Assembly (NCBI GenBank): GCA_964542755.1
Contig: CAZIWL010000005.1
Span: forward strand, 13,158 to 77,157
Length of the DNA: 64,000 nucleotides
Reading direction: 5' to 3'
Origin: SKLM01 sp964542755
GTDB taxonomy: Bacteria > Chloroflexota > Anaerolineae > B4-G1
Of this stretch, positions 7,960 to 15,283 are shown one piece after another; position 1 is the stretch's first letter, and each line of letters opens with the position of its first letter. Position numbers and translations under genes: made by a program. The notes under the pieces were generated by a model. It saw nothing but the letters and a program-made list of their open reading frames with translations. It was not told the DNA's origin and did no database searches.

Positions 7960-8292
7960 TCAGCCTTGCTCCTCCGACCAGACCGAGTTCTCGATCCAGG
8001 CCAGGTAGTCCGACGTTCCCTGGACGATGGACGTGGCGATGATCTCCGGGACATCGTAGGGATGATTCTGGCGGACCGTCGCCGCCAATTCATCAAAGTG
8101 TGCTGCCAGAGTCTTGATCAGTAGAAGAACCTCCCCATCTTGGCAGACCTCCCCCTCCCAGATGTAGAACGAGGTCACCGACGGCAGGATGTTCACACAC
8201 GCGCAGAGCCGCCTGTCGAGGAGTGCTTCGGCAATCTCCTTGCCAGCGGATTCTGAGGGTGCTGTCACAAAGACCACCAGGTACTCGCTCAT
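7960..8292 (-). CDS. cutA: CutA1-type divalent cation tolerance protein
   Basis: A 110-aa protein spanning the whole CutA1 family: EYLVVFVTAPS at the N-terminus, LLDRRLCACVNILP with the family Cys, SFYIWEGEV, and the VRQNHPYDVPEIIA block. CutA1 forms very stable trimers; a part in metal tolerance has been proposed but its biochemical job is uncertain. ATG 8292 (MSEYLVVF) follows GGAGGA and is preferred over the ATG five codons upstream. It lies 34 nt downstream of an Fe-S protein gene on the same strand, so the two are probably cotranscribed. Confidence 0.92.
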   Translation of the reverse strand: MSEYLVVFVTAPSESAGKEIAEALLDRRLCACVNILPSVTSFYIWEGEVCQDGEVLLLIKTLAAHFDELAATVRQNHPYDVPEIIATSIVQGTSDYLAWIENSVWSEEQG

Positions 8293-8326
8293 CGAGTTCC
8301 TCCTCACAGAAGTACGCTACCGCACG

Positions 8327-9052
8327 TCAGTCAAGATCGACAAGGGTAGCGATATGGGCAATGGCCCGATCGACATAGTCATCATTGTCTATGGAGAGCT
8401 CGACGGCGCCGTGCGGGCAGACTGCCACGCACCGTCCGCAACCCCGACAGGCATCGTCGATGACCGCGTGTCCCGCCTCCAGGCGGATGGCATCCACGAA
8501 GCAGATCCCCTCGGTGCATGCCCCGCAGCCCGTACAGTCCTCGTTGACCGTGACGGTCACGCCCGGCATTCGATGGATCTTGTCGCTGATGCGAGGCATC
8601 ACGTGAGGGAGGACGCCCCAGAGGCAGCAACAGGGGCAGCAGTGGCAGATGGTGAGCAACTGCCGTCCTGGACCCACGCCAAGCCACACCGTGTCGAGCT
8701 TGTTTCGACCTACCATATGGATTAAGCCCGCTTCGCGGGCTCGCTGGACGTGCGCCAGGGCCTCCTCCCGCGTCACCTGGTGGCCCAGCTCCGGATTGAT
8801 CTTCAGCGCCGCGCGACCCAGGAAGAGGCAGCCCAGTTCGACCGGATAGTCCTGGCAAGCCTCCGAGGCGCGGCAGAGACAGAAGTCCATAATCCAGTGG
8901 ACCTGCGCCTCTTGCACGAAGTGCTCCACCACTCGGGAGGGCACGACCATCTCGCCGGGTTGCCCCACCGGCTCGTCGACCCGGATCGTGGTGGCAATGT
9001 GATCCTGGGGCAGGAAAACCACATCGTCGTCGTGGAAGAGCCATCGGTCCAT
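8327..9052 (-). CDS. 4Fe-4S dicluster protein with Cys-rich central region; 5' start uncertain
   Basis: From ATG 9052 this is 241 aa. The N-terminal half has FCLCRASEACQDYPVELGCLFLG and a run of cysteines CHCCPCCC. The C-terminal half holds two ferredoxin-type clusters: CTGCGACTEGICFVDAI and CRGCGRCVAVCPHGAVEL. It should be a cytoplasmic electron-transfer or Fe-S protein, partner unknown. The frame stays open and protein-like upstream to about 9190 (IANPLWLVQLLKRIFPTRF, then TKLPIFGHLM), but holds no ATG, GTG or TTG. The true start may be a rare codon, or the start was lost by mutation. A promoter at 9290-9317 lies far enough upstream to cover the longer form. Confidence 0.8.
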   Translation of the reverse strand: MDRWLFHDDDVVFLPQDHIATTIRVDEPVGQPGEMVVPSRVVEHFVQEAQVHWIMDFCLCRASEACQDYPVELGCLFLGRAALKINPELGHQVTREEALAHVQRAREAGLIHMVGRNKLDTVWLGVGPGRQLLTICHCCPCCCLWGVLPHVMPRISDKIHRMPGVTVTVNEDCTGCGACTEGICFVDAIRLEAGHAVIDDACRGCGRCVAVCPHGAVELSIDNDDYVDRAIAHIATLVDLD

Positions 9053-9289
9053 GAGGTGGCCGAAGATGGGCAGCTTGGTTGCCTTGGCGACCGCGAAGCG
9101 TGTGGGAAAGATCCGTTTCAGGAGTTGTACCAGCCAGAGCGGATTAGCGATTTCTATGTCTCCGCGGGTGCCTTCGACGCGAAACCGCCTCTCTCGTTGT
9201 CACCCTGATCAACTGCCTCTCTCGTCTCATCATGCACCGGGGAGTCTGCCGCCCACAGCCGCAGCTGGCCGGCGACCACGCCGGACCAT

Positions 9290-9317
9290 AGTATACTCCT
9301 TTGACTCCAGATCACAA
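9290..9317 (-). promoter_or_regulatory. Promoter of the Fe-S protein / cutA operon
   Basis: On the minus strand TTGTGA (9312-9317), 16 nt, then TATACT (9290-9295). The predicted start is near 9283. It points away from the L25 gene, making this a divergent intergenic region. Confidence 0.45.
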
Positions 9318-9408
9318 CCGGTGAGACCGGGCGCTCTGGGGCTGCCCGGACCATTCGTTGGTGCTCAACAGACCGAGGCTTACCAGCGCGTTGTATCGCG
9401 TGCGTGGC

Positions 9409-9568
9409 TGTGACAACGAGTGGTCGCCCCGCCCGGTGCGATACACCTTCCAGGTGCGTTGCACCTCACGAGCGTATGCTTGCCTCGTATGCCAGTCAAA
9501 ACAGGTCAGTACACGGGGGCCAACGGGCTCCAAGCAGCGACCATCTCCGCGACAAGTCGTTAGCGCAC
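9409..9568 (+). repeat. Dispersed TIR element, copy A
   Basis: A copy of the ~160-bp intergenic element. The right terminus GCGACAAGTCGTTAGCGCAC (9549-9568) is the inverted partner of the left terminus, which is worn here (CAACGAGTGGTCGCC). Inside lies AGGTGCGTTGCACCT, a hairpin common to four copies. It ends 19 bp before the -35 of the L25 promoter. Confidence 0.85.
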
Positions 9569-9587
9569 CCCCCGTGAAAGCGGCGGC

Positions 9588-9616
9588 TTGACGAAACGGG
9601 GCCTTCGCGTTAGAAT
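9588..9616 (+). promoter_or_regulatory. Promoter of the L25 gene
   Basis: TTGACG (9588-9593), 17 nt, TAGAAT (9611-9616). Transcription should start near 9623, exactly at the foot of a hairpin (9625-9648). Confidence 0.75.
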
Positions 9617-9624
9617 ACCGCGCG

Positions 9625-9655
9625 CGGGCAGGATACGCTTCCTGCCCGTTTGTTG
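9625..9655 (+). promoter_or_regulatory. Hairpin at the 5' end of the L25 mRNA
   Basis: Stem CGGGCAGG (9625-9632) / CCTGCCCG (9641-9648) with an 8-nt loop, followed by TTTGTTG. Being within a few nt of the predicted transcription start it may stabilise the mRNA, act as a weak attenuator, or bind L25 for autoregulation; the last is only an idea. Confidence 0.5.
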
Positions 9656-9684
9656 AGCAAGACGGTATTCAGGAGGAGTGTAGT

Positions 9685-10395
9685 ATGAGTCAGAAAGGCC
9701 GACTTGAGTTGGCCGCAATGAAGCGGTCCTTGTTTGGCAGCCACGTGAAGCAGCTGCGACGCGACGGCTGGGTGCCCGGCGTAATGTACGGGCGCGGATT
9801 CGACTCCGTCTCTTTGAAGTTCGATCAGCACGAGCTGCGAGACGTCCTGTCTCAGGTGGGCGGAAGCCAATTGGTGAATATCAACGTCGAGGGAGCTGAC
9901 GGACCGGAGTTTGCGCTCCTCCGTGAGGTGCAGCGTGACGTGATCACCAAGGCCCTACTCCACGTTGACTTCTATCGTGTCATGATGTCCGAGACCATCA
10001 CCACCGAGATCCCGCTCTTGACCACGGGAGTCTCACCCGTTGCTGAGCAGAAAGAGGGCATTCTTCTGCATGGCATTGCCGAGATCGAGGTTGAGTGTCT
10101 GCCTGGTGACTTGGTGGACGCCTTTGAGGTCGATCTGTCTGAACTCACTGAGGTGGGTCAGGCAATCCTCGTCGAGGATCTCACCGTGCCACCTGGCATT
10201 GACGTCCTCACCGATCCAGACGAGGTCATTGCGCGTCTCGTTCCGCTGGAGGAGGTCGATCTGGAGGCACCGGCGGCAGAGCTCGAGGAAGAGCTCCTCA
10301 TGGGCGAGGAGGGCGAAGAGGTCGAGGTCATCGGCGAGGCAGACGCGGAAGAGGGCGAGGACGCCGGAGAAGACGAAGTCCGCGACTATATGTAG
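9685..10395 (+). CDS. rplY: 50S ribosomal protein L25/general stress protein Ctc
   Basis: A 236-aa long-form L25 (CTC family). The N-terminal L25 domain (~1-95; GVMYGRGFDSVSLKFD) binds 5S rRNA. The C-terminal beta domain (~96-190; ETITTEIPLLTTG, ILVEDLTVPPGI) is typical of Ctc/TL5. A very acidic Glu/Asp-rich tail follows, as in many relatives. ATG 9685 sits behind AGGAGGAG. The gene has its own promoter and a terminator (10419-10450) and is flanked on both sides by copies of the dispersed TIR element. Confidence 0.95.
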   Translation: MSQKGRLELAAMKRSLFGSHVKQLRRDGWVPGVMYGRGFDSVSLKFDQHELRDVLSQVGGSQLVNINVEGADGPEFALLREVQRDVITKALLHVDFYRVMMSETITTEIPLLTTGVSPVAEQKEGILLHGIAEIEVECLPGDLVDAFEVDLSELTEVGQAILVEDLTVPPGIDVLTDPDEVIARLVPLEEVDLEAPAAELEEELLMGEEGEEVEVIGEADAEEGEDAGEDEVRDYM

Positions 10396-10418
10396 CCATC
10401 AAGCTGAATTGAGCGCCA

Positions 10419-10450
10419 GGCGGAGGTGGGGTTGCCCATCTCCGCCTTTT
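10419..10450 (+). terminator. Rho-independent terminator of the L25 gene
   Basis: Stem GGCGGAGGTGGG (10419-10430) / CCCATCTCCGCC (10435-10446), one G-T pair, loop GTTG, then TTTT. Confidence 0.85.
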
Positions 10451-10492
10451 GGTGTCTTTGGGGCAAGCGGCGGCCGCACGTGCTGGAGAGAG

Positions 10493-10580
10493 GTGCACGA
10501 ACGAGTGACCGCCCCTCCCGGTGCGATGCTCCTTCCAGGTGCGTTGCACCTCACGAGCGCATGCTTGCCACATCTCGCCG
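10493..10580 (+). repeat. Dispersed TIR element, copy B (right part missing)
   Basis: The left terminus GTGCACGAACGAGTGACCGCC and both inner hairpins are conserved up to about 10572. After that similarity to the other copies ends and no right terminal repeat is found. It lies 40 bp before the -35 of the dnaJ-type gene promoter. Confidence 0.8.
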
Positions 10581-10620
10581 TAAACTTGAAATGCACCCGC
10601 TCCGATCCGAGAGGGATGGC

Positions 10621-10649
10621 TTGACAGTGCCCCGCTTACCGTATAGAAT
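10621..10649 (+). promoter_or_regulatory. Near-consensus promoter of the dnaJ-htrA operon
   Basis: TTGACA (10621-10626), 17 nt, TAGAAT (10644-10649). The predicted start near 10656 lies downstream of the GTG at 10653, which therefore cannot be the initiator and favours TTG 10677. Confidence 0.8.
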
Positions 10650-10676
10650 GACGTGCCAACCGTGAGGGGTGGCAAT

Positions 10677-11666
10677 TTGGAGTATAGGGACTACTACGAC
10701 ATCCTGAATGTTGGCCGGGGCGCGAGCGAGAAGGAGATCAAGCAGTCCTTTCGCCGCCTGGCCCGCCGCTGGCACCCCGACGTGAACCCCGACGACCCCC
10801 AAGCCGAAGAGAAGTTCAAAGAGATCAACGAGGCATACGAGGTACTGAGCGATCCAGAGAAGCGCTCCAAGTATGACCGGCTGGGCCATAGCTGGAAACA
10901 GTGGCAGCGGTCAGGTGGCGATCCGGGACAGTACGACTGGTCCCAGTGGTTCACCGGTGGACCGCGAGGAGCCCGCGTCCACTGGAATGGCGACCTGGGC
11001 GATCTCTTCGGTGGCGCCGGTGGTGAGGCCTTCTCGGATTTCTTCGGCGCCATCTTTGGCGGGGGGACGGCCGGCCGCCGCCGATCCGCGGCTGACATCT
11101 TCGGTCAGCCGGTTCGCGGTCGGGCCTATGGCGCTGGGTCGCGCGGACGGGACGCGGAGACCAATGTCACTGTCACCCTTGAGGAAGCGTACCGTGGGAC
11201 GAGCCGTGTCCTGGAGAGAGGCGGACGGCGCATACGGGTCACCATTCCCCCGGGTGTGCGTACCGGTTCCCGAGTGCGAGTCGCCGGCGAAGGGAACTTC
11301 GGCCATACCGGCGGGGATTCTGGTGACCTCTATCTGAGCATTGCCGTGGAACCGCATCCTGTTTTCGAGAGGGAGGGCGACGATCTCCGCTGCGATGTGG
11401 CGGTGGATCTTTGCACGGCCGTGCTTGGAGGGCGGCTCCGGCTGCCCACGCTGAACGGCGACGTATCGTTGAGGATTCCCGCCGGGACCCAGGGTGGGCA
11501 GACCTTCAGGCTCCGGGGAAAAGGGATGCCCAATCCCCGACGCCCTGACGAGCGAGGGCATCTCTTGGCCACAACAGAGATCGAGATTCCGCAGAAGCTG
11601 ACTCCCCGTGAGAGAGAGTTGTTTGAGGAGTTGGCGAAGAGTAGAGGAAAGGAACGCCATGCATAG
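10677..11666 (+). CDS. DnaJ/CbpA-type J-domain co-chaperone
   Basis: A 329-aa class II J protein. The J domain (~1-65) carries HPD at ~31-33 (RRWHPDVNP) and stimulates DnaK ATPase. A Gly/Phe-rich linker (FGGAGGEAFSDFFGAIFGGG) leads to two C-terminal beta-barrel substrate domains (~155-320). The Zn-finger CxxCxGxG repeats of true DnaJ are absent, as in CbpA. The start is taken as TTG 10677 (MEYRDYYDIL), the usual family N-terminus; GTG 10653 lies at or before the predicted transcription start. The end overlaps the htrA gene by 8 nt, so chaperone and protease are translationally linked. Confidence 0.92.
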   Translation: MEYRDYYDILNVGRGASEKEIKQSFRRLARRWHPDVNPDDPQAEEKFKEINEAYEVLSDPEKRSKYDRLGHSWKQWQRSGGDPGQYDWSQWFTGGPRGARVHWNGDLGDLFGGAGGEAFSDFFGAIFGGGTAGRRRSAADIFGQPVRGRAYGAGSRGRDAETNVTVTLEEAYRGTSRVLERGGRRIRVTIPPGVRTGSRVRVAGEGNFGHTGGDSGDLYLSIAVEPHPVFEREGDDLRCDVAVDLCTAVLGGRLRLPTLNGDVSLRIPAGTQGGQTFRLRGKGMPNPRRPDERGHLLATTEIEIPQKLTPRERELFEELAKSRGKERHA

Positions 11667-12834
11667 AGGGAAGCCGCTGTTGCTTCTCATAGCGCTTCTG
11701 ACCCTGGCCGCGTTAGCCTGCAACGCCCAGGAGCTAGTGTTCGAACCCACGCCCACCTTGCCTTCGCAGTTTGCCCCGAGTCCAGAGCCCACGCCCACAC
11801 TTCTGCCCGCCTCCGAGGGCGACCTAAAGGAGTTGGATGCTCAAGACGCACTCCTGGCGAGCCTCTATCAGCGGGTCAATCCTGCTGTCGTCTATATCGA
11901 GGTCCTTATGCAGCGCGGCGGTGGACTCCAGCCCGTGAGCAGCGGGTCTGGCTTCATGATAGACAAGGACGGCTATGTGATCACGAACAACCACGTCGTC
12001 GAGGGCGCCAACGCCCTGCAGGTCGTGCTGGCCGATGGCTCCGTCGTGAACGAGGTCGAGATCGTGGGGCGTGATCCCTACTCGGACATCGCTGTCATTC
12101 GCATGGAGGCCCCGCCGGACCGCTTGACGCCTCTGGAGCTCGGAGACTCCGATGCACTGCGCGTCGGACAGAGGGTGATTGCTATCGGGAACCCCTTTGG
12201 TCTCCAGGGAACTATGACCTCCGGCGTGGTGAGCGCCGTGGGGCGGACCCTGACGTCTCAAGCACTGGAGGGCGGCTCGTTCTCCAATCCGGAGATTATC
12301 CAGACCGACGCATCAATCAACCCGGGGAACTCCGGCGGCCCGCTTCTGGACTCGCGTGGGCGCGTTGTGGGCGTCAACACGGCGATCCGTTCCGGGACGG
12401 GTGTCAACGCCGGGGTGGGCTTCGCCGTGCCCGTGAACACAGTCAAGCGCATTGTTCCGCAGCTCATCGAAAATGGGGCCTACGACTACCCGTACCTGGG
12501 GATCACGTCCGATACGAGGTTCACTTTGGCCGAGTTGGCTGACCCGTTGGAGCTCCCCGTCGACTACGGGACGCTCGTCTCTGAGGTCCAGCCTGGCACG
12601 GCAGCGGCGGAGGCAGGTCTCCGGGGTGGTGATCGCGAAGTAGAGGTTATGGGCCTCCCGGTCGTGGCTGGCGGTGACATCATCACCGCCATCGACGGCG
12701 AGCAGCTCCGGACGTTCGACGATCTCGTGGCGTATCTCGTGAGCGACACGGAGGTGGGACAGCAGGTGACACTGACTGTCTACCGTGACGAAGAGCAGCT
12801 GGAGGTTCCAGTCATCCTTGGGCAGAGGCCGTAG
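11659..12834 (+). CDS. HtrA/DegP-type serine protease, lipoprotein-anchored
   Basis: A 391-aa trypsin-like protease with PDZ domain. The N-terminus has a lipoprotein signal with Cys21 (LAALAC), then a Pro/Thr linker, so it should be anchored to the outer face of the membrane. The triad is His ~112 (TNNHVV), Asp ~142 (YSDIAVI) and Ser ~225 (GNSGGP). One PDZ domain (~285-385) includes VQPGTAAAEAGLRGGD with an insertion after it. The role is degradation of misfolded exported proteins. ATG 11659 overlaps the upstream J-protein gene by 8 nt and matches the start of the signal peptide. It shares the promoter at 10621. Confidence 0.93.
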   Translation: MHRGKPLLLLIALLTLAALACNAQELVFEPTPTLPSQFAPSPEPTPTLLPASEGDLKELDAQDALLASLYQRVNPAVVYIEVLMQRGGGLQPVSSGSGFMIDKDGYVITNNHVVEGANALQVVLADGSVVNEVEIVGRDPYSDIAVIRMEAPPDRLTPLELGDSDALRVGQRVIAIGNPFGLQGTMTSGVVSAVGRTLTSQALEGGSFSNPEIIQTDASINPGNSGGPLLDSRGRVVGVNTAIRSGTGVNAGVGFAVPVNTVKRIVPQLIENGAYDYPYLGITSDTRFTLAELADPLELPVDYGTLVSEVQPGTAAAEAGLRGGDREVEVMGLPVVAGGDIITAIDGEQLRTFDDLVAYLVSDTEVGQQVTLTVYRDEEQLEVPVILGQRP

Positions 12835-12977
12835 GATGTTTGGGACACACGGCATCGGGTACACGGGCTGGGGGTTCGAGAGGCCGTAGCGAGCTGAGGG
12901 CTTCCAGATCTCGGCCCGAAATCGTAGCGCACGATTGGATTGGTAATGGTCAGAAAGGGATGAAAGGGGTAAAGCCT

Positions 12978-14087
12978 ATGTTCAATCGAGAGGACCTGCG
13001 TGAACTCGCGGCGTACCAAACAGACGCACAAGTGTTGAGCGTCTACCTGAACGTGGACCCTACAGACCGATCGCGGGACGAGTACCGCATTGAGCTCCGC
13101 CAGCTGCTGAAGGAAGCGGCCGGCCTGGCCAGCAGTGAGGATGCAGCGGCGGTGGAGGCCTTCTTTGACCACGAGTACGACTGGTCGGGCCGCGGAGCTG
13201 TCGCCTTCTCCTGTCAGGAGGAGGACTTCTGGCGTGCCTACTCCCTGGCCATTTCAGTACGCTCAGGCGTTACCGTTGCCCATCGACCATACATCTCACC
13301 CCTGGCGGAGCTCCTGGATGCCTACGGAAGCTACGCTGTCGCTGTTGTGGATCGCCGTCAGGTGCGTCTCTTCCACTTTGATCTCGGCGAGCTCCGTGCG
13401 ACTGATGAGTTTGTCGGAGAGGATGTGCGGAAGCTGAAGCGCGGCCGCGGATCATCGGGGGGACACGGCCGACGTGGAGGAGCTCCGATCTCCAGCCAGC
13501 ACGAGGTTGAGGTCGTCAACCGCAACATCCGACAGGCTGTTGAGCGCATGCAGCACTTCTGTCAGCAGCACGACCCCCAGCGCTTGATCATTGCCGGAAG
13601 CGACGGCACGGTAGCCCAGTTCCAGGAGGAACTACCTAAGCATCTTCAAGACAAGGTCATTGGAACCTTCAGCGCCGACCTGAATGCCAGCGAGCCCACC
13701 ATCCGGGATCGCTCCTTGGAGATCATTGAGCAGGTTGAGGTGCACCGCAAAGAGTCGCTCGTGGATGCCGTCTTCACCGCTGCGGCCAAGGGCGAGAACG
13801 GCGTGATTCGCTTGGCCGACACGCTGGGAGCAGCTCACGAAGGGCGAATCCAGACCCTCGTGATTGACCGCCACTATCACGAACCTGGCTACCAGTGCAA
13901 GCACTGTGGCTACATCACCGATCAAGCCCTGCAGAAATGCCCGTTCTGTGGAAGCGAGTTCATGGAGATATCCGACGCCGCTGAGGCTCTCGTTACCAGG
14001 GTGATTGAGGACGGCGGGGACGTGGAGGTCGTTGAAGGGAATCCGAAGGTCGAGCAGTTTGGTGTCGGCGCGCTGCTACGCTACTAG
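12978..14087 (+). CDS. baeRF/eRF1-like protein with zinc ribbon
   Basis: A 369-aa protein of the bacterial and archaeal eRF1-like (baeRF, Vms1/ANKZF1-related) group. There is an N-terminal domain (REDLRELAAYQTDAQVLSVYLNVDP), a central RNase H-like region with a Gly/Arg loop (GRGSSGGHGRRGG) where release factors carry GGQ, and a C-terminal domain with a CKHC...CPFC zinc ribbon (~305-325). Relatives are thought to act on peptidyl-tRNA of stalled ribosomes; the activity here is inference. ATG 12978 has AAAGGGGT 8 nt upstream; the frame is open back to 12840 without protein character. It follows the J-protein/protease pair, so a ribosome- or protein-quality role fits. A terminator follows at 14117. 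Confidence 0.75.
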   Translation: MFNREDLRELAAYQTDAQVLSVYLNVDPTDRSRDEYRIELRQLLKEAAGLASSEDAAAVEAFFDHEYDWSGRGAVAFSCQEEDFWRAYSLAISVRSGVTVAHRPYISPLAELLDAYGSYAVAVVDRRQVRLFHFDLGELRATDEFVGEDVRKLKRGRGSSGGHGRRGGAPISSQHEVEVVNRNIRQAVERMQHFCQQHDPQRLIIAGSDGTVAQFQEELPKHLQDKVIGTFSADLNASEPTIRDRSLEIIEQVEVHRKESLVDAVFTAAAKGENGVIRLADTLGAAHEGRIQTLVIDRHYHEPGYQCKHCGYITDQALQKCPFCGSEFMEISDAAEALVTRVIEDGGDVEVVEGNPKVEQFGVGALLRY

Positions 14088-14116
14088 CGTCGCAGCTCCC
14101 GAACCCACGACGTGAG

Positions 14117-14158
14117 GCCCCGCGCTTTCTCTCAGAAGAGATCGCGCGGGGCTTTCTT
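14117..14158 (+). terminator. Rho-independent terminator after the baeRF-like gene
   Basis: Stem GCCCCGCGC (14117-14125) / GCGCGGGGC (14144-14152) extended by the inner stem TCTCT/AGAGA, followed by TTTCTTGTT. Confidence 0.75.
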
Positions 14159-14199
14159 GTTGCTGAGGCCCTTGAGAAATCACACGTGGGAGGTATGGG

Positions 14200-15012
14200 A
14201 TGGTCAGAGGTTCTACTGACTTGTCGAGATCGATTCTTCAGGTTGTGAGACATACTGTGGCAGACGCTGAGACGGTCACTCGATACCGTGAGCCGCTGGT
14301 GGCCTTCGCCGACGCTGACGATCCCCGGTTCGCGCGCCTTCGCGAAGTCGCGGATCCTGATCACTTGATGCCTCACGATCTCCTCTCTCGGGCACGCTCG
14401 GTCATCTCCTTTTTCCTCCCCTTCCATCCGGATGTCGTCAGCGCCAATGCCGATCATCCCGAGACCGTGACCGACGAGTGGGCGCGTGCCTACGTAGAGA
14501 CGAATGATCTGATTGGAGAAATTGCTCACCAGCTCATCGAGTTCTTCGACGAGCGCGCCGAGGAGGCGGCTGCCGAGCCGGCAACGGGAAGCTTTGACGA
14601 GGGATCGCTGACCAGCCGCTGGTCCCACAAGAGCGCAGCCGTCATTTCCGGCCTGGGGAGTTTTGGTTTGCATCAGATGGTCATCACTGACGCGGGGTGC
14701 GCCGGTCGACTTGGGAGTCTGGTGACGTCGGCCCGCCTTCCGGTGTCATCCGTTGAGCCTCGGGAGCGGTGCCTCTACTTCTACGACGGCAGCTGCACGA
14801 GCTGCATGCAACGTTGTCCCCTGGATGCGCTATCCGTAAACGATACGTTTGATCGGTGGGCTTGCTGGGGGCGCTGTCGGGAGGTGGCCGACCAGTTCCT
14901 GCACCTGGGCACGGTTAAGGCCTGCGGCAAGTGCGTCGTCGGCCCCTGTGCATTTGAGTCGCCAGTGTCCATCACAGAGCACAGAGGTCAGATCCCTGCT
15001 TCACGGCGATAA
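14200..15012 (+). CDS. QueG-like epoxyqueuosine-reductase family Fe-S protein
   Basis: A 270-aa relative of QueG, the cobalamin- and Fe-S-dependent enzyme that makes queuosine in tRNA. The N-terminal region (ARSVISFFLPFHPD; GLGSFGLHQMVITDAGCAGRLGSLVT) follows the QueG fold. The C-terminal half has a cluster CTSCMQRCPLDAL (~198-210) and further cysteines CWGRC and CGKCVVGPC. It lacks the C-terminal repeats of full QueG and is shorter, so it is better called a homologue than QueG itself. ATG 14200 is preceded by GGGAGG. It has its own transcript after the terminator at 14117. Confidence 0.75.
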   Translation: MVRGSTDLSRSILQVVRHTVADAETVTRYREPLVAFADADDPRFARLREVADPDHLMPHDLLSRARSVISFFLPFHPDVVSANADHPETVTDEWARAYVETNDLIGEIAHQLIEFFDERAEEAAAEPATGSFDEGSLTSRWSHKSAAVISGLGSFGLHQMVITDAGCAGRLGSLVTSARLPVSSVEPRERCLYFYDGSCTSCMQRCPLDALSVNDTFDRWACWGRCREVADQFLHLGTVKACGKCVVGPCAFESPVSITEHRGQIPASRR

Positions 15013-15283
15013 CGTCGTCCCGGATGCCGGTCCCTCGGGACGGTTCCTGGTCGCTGGTACGGGACTGCGAGGGACGCATATGCGAGATGGTCGTCCAAAG
15101 GAAACAAAGGCCGTAATCCATCGGAGCTGGAATGGGAATTTGGGGGTGCGCCGCAGCAACAGACTGCTTGAGCCTTACGACCTGTAACCACTTCTCCCCG
15201 GCCGCCGGCTTGAACGGACCTGGGTGCCTCGCATCAGACAAATCGCAGGACGGTCTACCACTCCTCTCTCGTCAGCGGTTGAT

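Noticed and set aside
7781..8008. Plus-strand frame between mttB2 and cutA
   Set aside because: It runs through the 14-bp hairpin and the cutA coding region and lacks protein character.
10653..10676. GTG start for the J-domain gene
   Set aside because: It lies at or before the predicted transcription start (TTGACA-N17-TAGAAT at 10621-10649); TTG 10677 gives the family N-terminus.
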